Positions 32,148 to 45,298 of a DNA stretch of 64,000 nucleotides are shown here, piece by piece. A program made the translations under genes and the position numbers. Each line of letters starts with the position of its first letter. Position 1 is the stretch's first letter. Source of the DNA: Turbatrix aceti (Eukaryota; Nematoda; Chromadorea; Rhabditida; Panagrolaimidae); the NCBI GenBank assembly GCA_963969345.1, contig OZ017766.1, positions 8,246,001 to 8,310,000 of the forward strand. Reading direction: 5' to 3'. Below the pieces are notes generated by a model. It did no database searches. It saw nothing but the letters and a program-made list of their open reading frames with translations, and had not been told where the DNA came from.

Positions 32148-35100
32148 TTATATACAAGGCGAGTTTTCTTCGGAAGCTGTGATTCGAAGGAGTGTATCTA
32201 TCGGCACCTTGCATGTCTGGGGATGGGGTAACCGTTTCTGCGGATACGCAGCTCTGCGCCGCTTTCGTCGATCTCGAATCCAACTCTCGACACGAACAAC
32301 CAGCGTCGTGGCAGTCTGCCGGTAGCGGCTGCTCATGAAGCAGTAAAGGAGAAAGTCGACGCTGCAGTTGATGAGCGAGAGCAGGTCGAGGAGTTCGCCG
32401 AGGTTACGGTAGATGTACCTGTTCATATCCGTTGTGAATATCCCTGAAATTAGAAAAAAATTTTTTTATTAAATTTCATCTTTTTTTATAAATTAGAAAT
32501 TTCAATTTATTTTTTTACAATTTTTGAATTTAAAAAAAAAAATTTTTTAATTTAAAATAAAAAAAAATTCAAAATTCAAAATTTTATTAACTTTTTTTTC
32601 TATAATTTAAATTTTTATTTTACATTTTTATAATTCAAAATTTTAGTTCAATTTTTTTTACAAAATTTGAAATTTTGCTTAAGACAAAAAATTTTTCATT
32701 TTTTTTCAATTTCAAATTCAGATTTGAAACATTTTTAGAATTTTTAAATTTTTGATTTTTTTCTTTTAATTTTAAAATTGAATTTGATTTTTTTTAACTT
32801 TTTTTTAAATTTGAAATTTTTATTAGAAATTTAAATTTGAATGATTTAAAAAATTTTTATTTTAATTAAAAAATTATAACATTAAAATTTAAATTCAAAA
32901 AACTTTAAAATTTTTTAAAATGAGCTTACCGTTAAGCAATGCCAAAAGCCCCTGTGGCAATTCAGTGATCAAAAAAACTGATAGCACAATTGTGAGAATG
33001 TAAGTCGTCCGATCAGGAACGGTAGTTTTCTTAATGTGCTTCCGGAATGACTTGGAATAGAGATAGTTCCTCTTTTCATCCGTCGTCCTGAGCTTAGTCA
33101 TGAGTGCAATCGTGAACCACATGAGCAGTGCGCAGGGAATGGCCTTGAGCACGACAGCGTTGAGCCAGAGGTTGACCTTGAAGAGCAGGCATGACTCGAG
33201 GTTGATGTCCAGCGAGTAGTGTTCAGCGGCTTCCACCGAAACCGCTGTCGATAGGACATTGACTTCGCTAGTACCGTTGGAGAGAACCTCGATGCTGACA
33301 TCGACGGCGGCTCCAGGGCCGTCGATGGGGTAGATTCGGTGAATAAGGGCAGTTGGGATGCAGATGACCGATACCACGCACGAACAGACGACAAATGACA
33401 GCCTATAAAAATTTTTTTTTCTAATATCTGTAAAAATTTTTTTTTGCTTTTTTAGTGCCCCCAGGCAACAAAGTTCACAGCCCCGGGCACTTACTGAAAT
33501 CAAACGCATTCGCAGAGCTTTTTGGCACTTGACAGATGGCATGCACTGACTTTGATGCGCGTTTACGGCTTCTTATTTTTTTTTATTTTTTTTTCTGTCC
33601 AGGCAAAATTACGGGCACTCAAAAAGCAAAATGGCACGAAGTAAATAAAAAAACACGTTTGAACAAAATTTTTCTAAACGTGTTTTTTATGACGTGCCAT
33701 TCAAAAAAATGGTGCCAAAATTAGCATTTTTTGAAATTTTTTAAATGACAATTTTTAGAAAAAATATAAAAATAGGATTCCTAATTTTAAAAAAGTGCCG
33801 AAACGAAGTCTGTTTTTTTTAAATTTTTGTTCGGCATTTAAAAAAAAGAATTCCTCGATTTTTAAATTTTTTAAAAGATTTTCCATCAAAAAACTGAGTC
33901 TGATAATTCCTTTCAAAAAATATCAATTTGCCATTTTTTTCGATCGGTTATGCCAAAATTTGACATTTCTGCTTTCTAAAAAAATTTAGCGCGTGAAGAA
34001 AAAAAATTCGCTCGTAAATAGTTTCTCTGGCTTAGCAAAGGCACGGGAACGATACTGTCCCCGAAAGGACCCCATTAGGATGCAAGAGCTGCAGTTTGGG
34101 TTCGTTCTGCGAAAATGAATGAAAATGAAATGCATTTAGCGAGGCTCCGCATAATTTGAAACGTTTATGAAATAAATATTTATAAATAAGCAACGCGCAT
34201 AAAAAAAAAGTTTTAGTTTCAACTCACCATGCCGATCGCGGAAGAAGCCATTTACTATGAATGTCGCTGAGCGCCTGCCACCTGATAAAGGCCAGGAGAG
34301 CTCCGAGGTACAGTGTGATGGCGTGCAGACCAATGGTCAGAAGGACATGGGTCTGGAGGTAGAGCATCCACACGTATGAGTATCCTTCGGCGTTCTGAAA
34401 CACAAAAATATACATATATGTATATATTTTTTGGAAAATACATATGTATATGTATTACATATAATACATGTATTACATATAATACATATACATTACATAT
34501 AATACATATATATGTATTACATATAATACATATATGTATTTCATGTAATACAATGTATTGTAAATTCCTTTTATACATATATGTATATCAGTGCGTTTCA
34601 AAAGGATAGGCTCACCCATAAAATCGGATCTTGTAAAAAAATGGTTAAACCTACAATAACGGGAGTAGGCTCATTCGATCCGGCGTGAGAAGTTACTGTA
34701 GTTAGGGTACTTGCGATAATTATTTGCAACTAATTACGGCGTCAGAAAAATAAATTTTACTTTTTGACCGTTTCAAAAGGATAGGCTCACATTGGATTTT
34801 ATTAAAAATAATTTATTTTATGCGCGCTAAAAATCCAAACACCAGCTATCTGTAACACATGTGATGTCTTTGATTAGAATATGCCCTAAAATCCCTGTTG
34901 CACACACTTTTTTTAGAACGTTTTACGCATTTTGGGAAATAAAACCTCTAACATCAATAATGGTTTCCTGAAAGTCAGTGATTGCCGGGATGAGGCGTCT
35001 ATTGACACATAGTGCATTGCTGTGATACCCTTGTTAGATTCTGAAAGGTTTGATATTAATTCATCCCATTTACAAATATCTAAAAAATATTTTCTGATGT

Positions 35101-38100
35101 TGACTATTAAAAAAATTAAGATTTTATGCCGTTTTTCATCTCCCCTAACCGAGCCAATTTTTTTCTGGATCATCGACGGGTATAACACGATAGCAGGCAA
35201 CTATTCTGAACTTTTTGACACAATATGCGGCTTATGCAGCTCACGCCAAACATTACACAGGGCATTTTGTTAAAGCCAAGTTCAGCCACCCTCACCCCGA
35301 AAGCCTTCACCGCTAAAATTGCAAGTTTTTTAAATGAAATACGTCTGGAAATGCTTTAATACATGCTTGCAATGTAAAATTAATTATTTGTTACCAATAA
35401 ACCCGACATGAATGGCTGCAATCGTAAAAAAATTCGAATATTTGAACTTGACATCTAACTCTAACCTTTGAGCTATGGCAATCTATGTGTCTGGGTTTCG
35501 TTAAGAACCGAATGACCTGCAAGTTGTGTCAAACAGTACTGCATAGTTGCCTACTATCGTTTTAAACCCGTCGATGCTCCAGAAAAAAATTGGCTCGGTT
35601 AGGGGAGATGAAAAACTGCATAAAATCTTAATTTTTTTTATAGTCAACATCAGAAAACATTTTTTAAATATTTGTAAATAGGATGAATTAATATCAAACC
35701 TTTCAGAATCTAACCAAAGTATCACAGCAATGCACTATGTGTCAATAGACGCCTCATCCCGGCAATCACTGACTTTCAGGAAACCATTATTGATGTTAGA
35801 GATTTTATTTCCCAAAATGCGTAAAACGTTCTAAAGAAAGTGTGTGCAACAGGGATTTTAGGGCATATTCTAATTAAAGACATCACATGTGTTACAGATA
35901 GCTGGTGTTCGGATTTTTTGCGCGCATAAAATAAATTATTTTTAATAAAATCCAAAGTGAGCCTATCCTTTTGAAACGGTCAAAAAGTAAAATTTATTTT
36001 TCTGAGGCCGTAATTAGCTGCAAATAATTATCGCAAGTACCCTAACTACAGTAACTTCTCACGCCGGATCGAATGAGCTTACTCCCGTTATTGTAGGTTT
36101 AACCATTTTTTTGCAAGATCCGATTTTATGGGTGAGCCTATCCTTTTGAAACGCACTTGTAATACATGAACTTAAATGTAAATAACGTGTAAAATAACAT
36201 ACATATATGTATATATATTTATGTATATATGTATACATTTAAGTTCATGTATTACAAGTGCGTTTCAAAAGGATAGGCTCACCCATAAAATCGGATCTTG
36301 CAACAATACATATATGTACATACAATACATATATGTATTTCATGTAATGTATTATATGTAATACATATAATACCTAAAAATTACTTATGTATAAATAGAT
36401 GTATGTATTTTTTGGACACGTTTTGTCGATTTTAGACACCCAATTTTTATAAATAATTTCAAAAAAAGGCATACCTGAAGAAAACGAAACCTTGCAAGGT
36501 ATACGGTATAACTGAGCATGGTGATGACGTCACAGATGGCTATGGCAGTTAGAACGCAGTTCACAGAACAACGCCGTAGTCTTGGCTGCTGCAGGACAAG
36601 GATGTGGATCAGATTAGTGATGATACCGATCAGGCAGATGAACAGGCATACGTATTTGTGGAGTTCTGTGTAGAACCTGAAGGACAAGATATTTAATAAA
36701 TGTGTGTTAGAGTATACTGTACTTTTTGGGTTACTTTCATGAAAGGGAAAAAAAGTTGTCAAAAATTTTTTCAAACGTGGATTTTTGGCAAAAAAATGTT
36801 TTTTATCAAAAAATCCGTTTTTTTTACGTTTTTGTCAGTTTTTAAAAAATTTTCTTTTTTATGCATTTTTTTTTCTTTTTTGATCCAATTTAATTCCGGA
36901 AGTTGGTGCACTCATTTTTCTACCGTAAAATATGGTATGAAACTAAAAATAAAAATTTTTCTTCCCAGCTTCTCCCCAAATGAATATTTTGTTTATCTTT
37001 GACCACGCCAAAGCCCCGAAGGACTCGAAACAAGTCGGATGGTACACATTTGTTGCTGCGTTACTATTTGTCCAAATTTGCGCCGGCGCCTGCATGACAG
37101 CCAACGCTCCTATTTTTGAGGCTTAATTGTTTAAAAAAACAACGCTCAAGTGACCGAAATTAAAAATCTTCTGTCAAAAGTGTTTTGTGTGTGTTTTTTT
37201 TCCCCTGTCCGAGGCAAAAAAAGTATGTAAAAGGAAAAATGTTCATCTGAAACCTCTTAGATTAGGCTTGTTTCACTGGCTATTTTTTTTAAATTAAAAT
37301 TTGACCGATTAGAGATAACGTATACATACTAGGGTTTTTTTTTTAATTATAAATATGTACTACGGCTCCGGCATCAGATTGACGCATGCATCTCGGATAG
37401 CATTTTTTTTTCTGTTTCGTCCGTCGAGTACAAAGGTAAAATCCTACTAGCAGTATTTTTTTAAGCGGATTGGACGATGACCGAAACCGTAAATGGTTTA
37501 CTACGGTCACTAAGTCAGTTATACATATTATATTTAATCCAGAAAAGCAAATGAAAGAAAAAAACACGTTCCAATAAGAAAAGGCCGTCGTCTGATCGGG
37601 TTAAACGTCATAAAACCGAGATTTGAAAAGTTTTTTGTATAAAATAAATAACAAAAGGCACGTCGACCAAAAAAATGATGGAGTTATGCCATTGACTTCC
37701 TTGTAGACAACAATAAACAGACGCCGTGTTCCGGACACAATGAAAAAAAATTGTAAAACTTTTGAATACGAAAAAAATTGATAAACCAAATTTTCAGAGA
37801 AAAAACGGTAACAGTAAATAAATAATTTTTCTATGTAAAAATGAAAAATGTAACAAGACAACTATCGTTTTGTAAATGTTTTCCAATGCATGAGTATTAC
37901 GGTATTTTTTCCTAAAATAATACTTTTTTGTCATTTTTTACATTTTTTATAGCAAAATTTTGAAAAACTGACAAAAAGCTAAAAAAAATATTTTTATGTT
38001 TGAAACGTTGAAATTTTTTTCTGAATCCAAAAAAATGTCTGGAAAGCAAATTACAAATATTGAATTAAGATTTCAAGGTTCAAAGTTTCTAAGAACACGT

Positions 38101-38650
38101 TTTGAACTTTTCAAAATGCGAAAATTATTTTGAAAACGTGTTTAAATTTATTTTAGCAGGTTTTTGAATTTCTTTTGCATTTGTGATGTTTTTTGTCAAA
38201 ATTAGTTTTTTTTCAAAAATGCCGGGAGTTTTGAACGTCGTGGACTTTTTTTTTAAATTTCAAAACTTAAGCCTCAGCATCTCCTTTGTTACCTTCAATG
38301 CTTTTGGCTGGGCATTCCAAGAAGAAATCAACACGTACAATTTTCTTTTTTTTTGAAAAGAAAATACATAAGAAATAAATATTATTCAAAACGTGTAGTT
38401 ATCAAATTGAATTTTCGGCGTTCTCTGTACTTATGTATGTCATACTTTTGACAATTTTTGTCCGTCTCTCGGCTTTTTTTCGTTCTTCGTAAACCCAAAA
38501 ATAAATTATAGTATGTAGAATGCCGCGCCGCAATACAATAAAAAAAAAGGTTACAAACCCATAAAAATTTGTGAGTGCAGCGATAAAGCGTCGCGTCTGC
38601 TCGTCGTCCAGCAAGTTGAAGAGTCCAATTGAGTCATCCCGATCACACAT
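32148..38650 (-). CDS. Rhodopsin-family peptide GPCR, DMSR (myosuppressin/FLP receptor)-like
   Basis: Five exons (38559-38650, 36475-36676, 34228-34394, 32930-33402, 32148-32443) join in frame to 409 residues. Seven hydrophobic segments are visible: TM1 ~37-60 (LIGIITNLIHILVL, with the conserved Asn), TM2 ~68-92 (AICDVITML, conserved Asp), TM3 ~105-135, TM4 ~155-177, TM5 ~225-250, TM6 ~285-308, TM7 ~320-345 (NCSVDFLLYCFMS in place of NPxxY). The pattern of H-Y before TM1 and F-L-L-Y-C in TM7 followed by S-x-x-Y/F-R resembles nematode DMSR receptors for FMRFamide-like peptides. No classical DRY is seen after TM3 (FIRW instead). A long glycosylatable loop (LSNGTS) lies between TM4 and TM5. The start is the first ATG (38650) giving a short N-terminus. 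Introns 1 and 2 are large and hold repeats; exons 1-3 are duplicated upstream. Confidence 0.88.
32444..32929. other. AT-rich GPCR intron 4 without recognisable content
   Basis: Nearly pure A/T homopolymer runs lie between the TM6 and TM7 exons. Only the splice signals (GTAAGC donor, TTTCAG acceptor) are distinguishable. Confidence 0.8.
33691..34005. mobile_element. Foldback-type element in GPCR intron 3 (copy at 44802-45118)
   Basis: It contains inverted blocks related to the foldback elements at 9608 and 27596 (ATATAAAAATAGGATTCC, GATTTTCCATCAAAAAACTG, TGCCGAAACGAAG). Its left edge (GACGTGCCATTC) is exactly where similarity with the second copy at 44802 begins. Boundaries are approximate on the right. 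Confidence 0.55.
34395..34587. repeat. TACATATATGTA-type low-complexity repeat
   Basis: Tandem and inverted ATACATATATGTAT / ATTACATATAATAC units lie in GPCR intron 2. Similar sequence follows at 36190-36400, and the duplicate copy lies at 47100-47390. Confidence 0.8.
34589..36159. mobile_element. Palindromic Tc1/mariner-like element with inner direct repeats
   Basis: The element starts CAGTGCGTTTC and ends GAAACGCACTTG, and its two arms (~620 bp each) are nearly complete reverse complements around a unique middle of about 300 bp. Within each arm GTTTCAAAAGGATAGGCTCA occurs twice, at the tip and ~185 bp inside, as in IR/DR-type Tc1 elements. It is absent from the duplicate locus near 47235, which serves as an empty site. 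Right flank TA fits a TA target; the left junction is blurred. Both arms carry a degenerate frame related to the ORF in 45299-46873. Confidence 0.82.
36256..36303. mobile_element. Solo end fragment of the palindromic Tc1/mariner-like element
   Basis: CAAGTGCGTTTCAAAAGG followed by GATAGGCTCACCCATAAAAT repeats the outer ~45 bp of 34589-36159. It is joined to it through an inverted copy of AATACATGAACTTAAATGTA (36161-36255). Confidence 0.75.
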
Positions 38651-38925
38651 GATTGGTATGTGTACTACCAACGATTATGTATGTGAGTGAGTTGTGTTCC
38701 TAATTCGATTTTGATTTTGGTTTTTCGGATGGCAGCCGCGTTTAGGCTAGGTTGCTACCGTTTTTTTCGGGAAATATGCAATACCGGAGATGAGACATAG
38801 CCATGGCAGGTGACCACTTTTGTGCCAGGTAGGGGTACTGTAGTGAGATCTGAATGAAAATAATTTAATTAAAAAAATTTTTTTCTGGGAATACAAATTG
38901 AAAATTCGCGAATGTGTAGGTTTTA

Positions 38926-39072
38926 ATACATATATGTATAAAAAATGCGTAATTTCATAATATAATACATGTATGTATAAAAAATGCGTAATTTCATAAT
39001 ATTATACATATATGTATAAAATCATGCGTAATTTCACAATATTATACATATATGTATAAAATAATGCGTAAT
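38926..39072. repeat. ~39-bp minisatellite upstream of the GPCR (copy at 49940-50086)
   Basis: About 3.7 units of ACATATATGTATAAAAAATG + CGTAATTTCATAATATAAT are present, identical in both duplicated blocks. It lies ~300 bp upstream of GPCR exon 1, so it could overlap promoter sequence. Confidence 0.85.
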
Positions 39073-40156
39073 TCAAAGCACAACCGGCCCATGGCACAAA
39101 GAACACAAACCATGCGGAGAGGGAGAAGAGCTTCTTCTTCCCCGCGTAGTGCCATTCTCGCCTCGCCAGCCAGTGCAATCTCCTCCCAGCGAGGAGCCCC
39201 GGTTAGTTTTCTTAAGAGACAGACAGGAGATGCCCCGGCTAGTCACCGCCTATAACAAAGTAGTTTTGACCGGAGGGGATTGCTCGCTCGTCGGCACATT
39301 TTCTTTTTTTGCCCGACGCGGGAACGAACAGAAATTATTACGCATGCAGTGACAAGTTACCCGGATGGGCTATCGCTTATAAATATGTATCCCGGGGGTT
39401 ATGATGATTGCGACGTGACGAAAAGGAAAAGGAAAAAAAAACACAAAACGGCATATACAGAATTCGTCGAATGGCATGCATGAAAATGTACATGTATGTA
39501 TTCATTCCATCACGGGTGCTCAAAAATTAAAAAGAACATTATTACGATATTAATACATATCACTGACATGTCAAAAAAAAACATGTATTTATGGTATACT
39601 GTAGAAACTTGACCGAAAAATGCCATTGGAAAAAAAAATATTATAAGTATTTAGTTCAGCGCCAAAAAGTTGCTGAAGGTGCCAATTTTAAGGTCAAAAA
39701 TAATAATTTGCCCGACAATTTCGATTTGAAACAAAAACAAAAACAAAAGATGTGTAATTAAAAATTTTCAATGCGGCAAAAAAAATATAATTTGAAAACG
39801 TGCTTGGCTTTCAAATTATAAAAGTATTTAGTTGAGGACCAAATGCCGTCGAAAATTGTTGGCATTTGGTTCAACTTCCTGTAGAGACCAAAAATCAGCC
39901 AACAACCAAAAACGTCCCCCACAACAGATATTTTTTGGCTCAATGAATAACATTTGAACAACGAGATTTGTGGTCATTCGTAAAAAAGTATGAAACATTG
40001 TACACACACGCAAATGGCACCAAAAGTAAGCAAAGTTGCAAAGTTTGTATATTATAAATATACATTATATGTAGTCTCGGTCTCCTACATAGAAGGCCAA
40101 CCGGTGACCATCACAACAACTATGTATTTACGATGACAACAACAACAACAACACGG

Positions 40157-40181
40157 CTGGTTGGTTGGTTGGTTGGTTGGT
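40157..40181. repeat. (GGTT)n microsatellite
   Basis: A short GGTT array follows an AAC/ACA-rich stretch. It recurs at ~53791 and ~63547 in the other copies of the block. Confidence 0.8.
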
Positions 40182-40735
40182 GGACGAATGAATTGTTCAT
40201 GAAGCGTCTCGTCCACCTGGTTACTAAATATGTATTTTTAAGGATGCTACGAATTCCCGCGTGCATCTTTGACGTCGTCAAAAATTAGTCACCAAACACA
40301 AAAATCGCGGATTTGACAAAAATCCACGATTTTGGGGACTAACGAGACATAAATAAGCAAAGTAATTTTTTTGTATTGTACATAAATTGACCAAAAAATA
40401 AATGATTGTCGATTCCCACTGCCCCCCGTCATCACTCCAGGATTTGGCCTAAATCCCATACTTTGGAGGCGTATTACGCCAAAAAAACCAAAAAAAGCAA
40501 TATCCATAAAAACTAAATTTTTTGGATGAAAATTGTCACCCACGAAAAAAAAGTACAAACAAATGACCAAAAACCGGGAATCGTAAAAATTTGTCAGGCC
40601 TAAAAAATTGTCAGCGAGCAAAAAGCAAATGGCAAGTGATAAAAAATTCACTTGCGTTTGGCGTTTTAAAATAAATAAAAAAAAATTACTTGTGCCTGTT
40701 TTTTGGTGGGGGCATCCAGGGGCACCTGTTCTAAC

Positions 40736-41340
40736 CAGAGTTGAGGAAACTTTCAGTTTTTTTTGTTCGCAAACGAACACAAACAATTTTTTTCAGAATT
40801 GTTCAAAAAACCGAACAATCGCGAACAATTTTGACCTTGTTCGCGAACGAACGCGAACAAATAAATATAAGAAAAATTTGTTCGCGAACGAACACAAACA
40901 GGAAAAATCGAATATGTTGACAAACGAACGCAAACACTGGTCCTGACCAGAAATAGACAAACGTTCGTGTTTGTTCGAGTTCGTTCGCGAACAAAGGTAA
41001 ATTTTCCGAAGAATTAAAACAAACAAAAATTTAGGAAAAATCAGTTTAAAGGTGCTGAAATTGATGTTATTTTTCCAAAAAATGACAAATAGTGTCAACT
41101 GCCTTCGGAAATAAAAAGTGTAGGAAAACTGTCACCAAAAACGTGAAAACGCATAGTACCGAAGTTTACGTTTTTATGCCCAGTTTGGACTAAATTTTGT
41201 ATAAACTGTGCTAAAAATCTGTTCGTTGTTCGTTCGCGAACACTGACAAAAATGTTCGCGTTCGTTCGATTTCTCGAACAAAATTAACAAAATGTTCGTG
41301 TTCGTTCGAAAACAAAAAAACGGATGTTCGCTCATCCCTG
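40736..41340. mobile_element. hAT-like MITE related to 26382-26878 (copy at 54370-54974)
   Basis: The ends CAGAGTTGAG and CTCATCCCTG are imperfectly inverted. Flanks GTTCTAAC (40728-40735) and GTTCCGAC (41341-41348) match at 6 of 8 bases, an aged 8-bp target duplication. The interior shows the same GTTCGCGAACGAAC arrays near both ends as the 26.4-kb copy. Confidence 0.75.
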
Positions 41341-44300
41341 GTTCCGACTGTCCTCCGAAATGAAGGAGAGAGGGGGTGCAAAAAGAGTTGACAGGAAAAA
41401 AAAATATTATTTAGGCGAACATTGACAGAAAAAAAACAACACATTTTGTTTGACACCCGCGCCGGAACGAACCGTCAACAGTCAGTCGACAACAGTCGAA
41501 GGAAATGTGTAATATTATGTATTTAGTATGTAACACAACCCGAACTGCAGAATGTACCCAGCAATGTCTGGGTTTTCTGGGAACCAAAAAGATGAGCAGC
41601 AAGCAAAAAAGTATTTAGCAAACAAACGCAAACAAGCATGTTCGCCGACTCCGTGTGCCGTTGGCACAGGTAAACTTTGATGAACTTTGGTGAACTGAAT
41701 ATTTAGTAACGCTGCCAGAACCCAACCCTGGAGCACGGGGGCTGGCGTTGGAAAAATAAATAAATACATGCAACAAGTTTCTGCAAAAAAAAATACATAA
41801 CAAAAACGTTGCAGAAAATTTTTTATGTATTTTTTAAAGGATGACTCGCGGAAAAAAATTTGAAGAGCAAAGGTGCAACCGGAAATTGGAGGCTTTGTGC
41901 CGGGAAGGGAATTCTTGGGATTACAGTATCCCAAAAAATAGTTTTTTTTCGGACAACGGTGCATTTTTTTTGCGACAACGGCGGTTGTTAAGCAAAATTG
42001 ACTTCTGTCCGTTTTATTAGAATTAAAATTATTTATTTGTTTTTTTTTTGAAAAATAACCAGGAAGCAAAAAAGTTTAAAATTAGATCGTATGTAATCAT
42101 AATTATTATACATATACGCCACCGCCAAAAAAAAAATTTCCTGGTGAGTCAAAAAAAAATTCTCAGAAGATTGTTACAGTATCCAAGACGTTCTTTAGTC
42201 AAATGATATTACATAGCATCATCCTGGGTCATCGAGGATGAAGCATACAGCAACGTGGACTCATTTAAATTATTCCACCAAAATGCAAAAAAAAAATTTG
42301 AGGCCAAATCTTCTCCTCTAATTTTTTCTAGCGAGGTGCACAAATTGCATTGGATACTAAATATTTAGTAAATATTTCCTTGAAGATAAAAAAGATTTGC
42401 TCCGACAGTTTATTTAGTATGCAGAAAAATGACTGACTGAATGACGTTCCTCATCCGGAGAGGACAATTATGAGAATAGCCAATTGACGCAACCCTCAGG
42501 TGGTCGTTTAACTGCCGCTAGGGGCAAACTTTGCTTCTTCCAGGTATATTTATAAAAAGTGTAGGGATTTGTACTGGGAAAAAAGTTGCCATTGAAGTTC
42601 AAAAAGATCAACCATATTTATGTACATACGCACAAAAACTATATAAATATATGTATTGCACATAAAAGATATATGTATAAAATTTTAAACATAAATGTAT
42701 TAAATGGAAAAAATATTGTTTTGTAATTATACATATATGTATAAAAATTGTCATCGTCACAAAATCGTATAGAAAAAAAAAACAAATTTTGCAGCTCAAA
42801 TAAACAGACCAGAAAAATTTCATGGATCATGACACAAACTTGGTGTCGTGTCCCGGCCGTCTAACGGAAAAGGCGGGAGAGACAAAACAAAACAATTCAA
42901 AGGCAAAAGGACAAAAAACGTAGTAGTATCTGTGACGTCACGTAGAACATAAAAAAATGATACATACAATTAGACTTGGTTTTGCAAAAAAAAAGGAACC
43001 GCATGCAACAAAAATTTTACGGTAATTACAGTAATTCAACTTGAAATAATAATATGCGATTTTTTTTTTGATGCATTTACAAAGTTCCTGGCGGCTGTCA
43101 GTCATTACATAATATACATACTATTTTTTGGCACATGGTCACTTTGCAAAAACCAACCGCGAGTGTTTCTGGCAGTTTACAGTGATTTTGTTAACCAAAA
43201 AAAAATAGAAATGGGGGGGGTTGCAATAATCAACGGTGCCGGCAGCGGCCGCGGCCGTCGTCCAAACGCTCTAATTTTGTCAAAAATGTCCTGTCCTGTC
43301 CGTTGTTGGACAGAGGGTTCTGTGAACGAATTGTGCTGCAGACCTGCAGCAAGCAGTACATATAGTAGTCCTCGGGATGGTCTGCATTCCGTAAAAAGCC
43401 CCCCCGGCATGCCCCCCCTCTAATAGTATGAACCACCGTGCTTGAGACACATATAAAAAAGTGGCTATTCTGTCTGATTAGGCGAGACAAAGGCTGATGA
43501 TGACGGAAATGTGTGAAAATCCCGTTAGTCACGGTCGGGAGAGGGGTTACACGTATTTTTGGGACTTGCAGCAACTACATACGAAGAAGAGACGGGGGCC
43601 GTAGGACGTGCGACTAAATATATACATATATGTCTTGCGGGGACGAAGGGAGCTATCATAATTTTAACAGTTTGTACTTTTAAAAAATTTAGAAAATAAT
43701 TTCTTTTTATGTTTTTTAAATAAAAGAAAAATAAATATAACAATGTTTTATCTGAAAAAAATAGCGAAATAGTTTTTTAGTTGAAAATATTTTTTTTTAA
43801 TTTCTCTGTGATTAATTTGAAAATGTTTTGTGCAAAAATTTGATTTCTATCAAACATTTTTTTTTAATTAAAAAAAATTTTTTTAAAAGCTCAAATATTG
43901 ATAAAAGAAAAAAAAATAAAATTCGTACTTTTATGGTATTTAAAAAATATTTTTAGATTTGTTGACATTTTCCATAAAAAAAATATGGAAGCCAGAGATC
44001 ACAAATGATGCCAAACTAAATAAGTAAGTTTAAAAACAACATAACGTCGCATTTTGAGAAATTAATTTTTCATTTTGCACCTTTAATAATTAATTCGCAA
44101 GAAAAAAATCACGTGCATGTTTGTTCATTTTCAATTTCTTACGGTAGCTCAAGCACAAAAATGTGGTTTGTTTTCTAGTGTCACAGGTTGTACTCAACTA
44201 ATATTACGTCACTGATGTAAGCGTAGGCGAGCGTAGACGAATTCGTGGGAAATGATCCCAGAACTTTTTTTGTTTGACTAAAAAAAGGCATGAAAGGCAC

Positions 44301-44621
44301 GATTTCACGTCAGAAGGCATAATCATAAATTTTTGGATTTTGACGGAAAAATGGAATAAAAAGAAAAGAAAAGAAAATAGTATGTAAAACCGACACAGTG
44401 TGGTCATGGTGACTCATGACAAGAAGTCGAAGGAGTCAAAAAAAAGAGGATGAAGAAGAAGAAGAACACATACGAACGTCGTCATCGTCATTATTGCCAT
44501 CCTGTCGGTTGGATTGATAACAAGACATCGTAATTCACTACTCGGATAAATACACAAATAATATATTTGTTATTCTCCTAAGGGAAAGGACAACCAGGTA
44601 CGGAGGATGACCGTTTCCAGA
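41341..44621. other. Repeat-rich region without recognisable genes
   Basis: Open frames here are short, AT-biased and unsupported by splice patterns or known motifs; the region is shared with 54975-60762. The AT-rich stretch 43680-44000 and a GAAGAAGAAG run near 44450 are the only notable features. Confidence 0.6.
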
Positions 44622-45298
44622 CAACATCGCAAAATTGTAATCTGTTGATTGGATGAACACAAAAGAAAAAAATGCCTGCGAAAAAAACGCTAACTAAGTT
44701 ATCATTTTCACCCACAGGAAAACAAAGCAGGCTGAAGCTGTGCGCGCGCGCACGTTGCAGGCAAGTTTGTCCAAAAATAAGGGGGAATAAGACACCGTGA
44801 TGACGTGCCATTCAAAAAAAATGGTGCCAAAATTAGCATTTTTTGAAATTTTTTAAATGGCAATTTTTAGAAAAAATATAAAAATAGGATTCCTAATTTT
44901 AAAAAAGTGCCGAAACGAAAAGTCTGTTTTTTTAATATTTGTTCGGAATTTAAAAAAAAGAATTTCCCGATTTTTAAATTTTTTAAAAGATTTTCCATCA
45001 AAAAACTGAGTCTGATAATTCGTTTCAAAAAATAGTATCAATATGCCGCTTTTTTCAATCGGTTATGCCAAAATTTGACATTTCTGCTTTCTAAAAAAAT
45101 TTAGCGCGTAAGGGAAAAAAAATTAGATCGTAAATAGTTTCCCCGGCTTAGCAAAGGCACGGGAACGATACTGTCCCCGAAAGGACCCCATTAGGATGCA
45201 AGAGCTGCAGTTTGGGTTCGTTCTGCGAAAATGAATGAAAATGAAATGCATTTAGCGAGGCGCCGCATAATTTGAAACGTTTATGAAATAAATATTTA

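Larger units (their letters stand above)
33691..44621. repeat. Large duplication, copy A
   Basis: This block matches 44802-51144 plus 53767-60762 almost base for base: 36385-40132 corresponds to 47401-51144 (offset ~11014), 40137-43436 to 53767-57119 (offset ~13634) and 43437-44621 to 59572-60762 (offset ~16141). The differences are mainly mobile-element insertions. It carries GPCR exons 1-3 and about 6 kb upstream of them in which no other gene is seen. The 44622-44801 stretch following it is unique. Confidence 0.93.

Noticed and set aside
38651..38671. Seven extra codons upstream of the GPCR start
   Set aside because: The frame opens with TTG; the first ATG at 38650 gives a sensible short N-terminus.
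40289..40786. 165-residue frame (also at 53923)
   Set aside because: It is AT-biased and hydrophobic, has no recognisable domain, and partly overlaps the hAT-like element.
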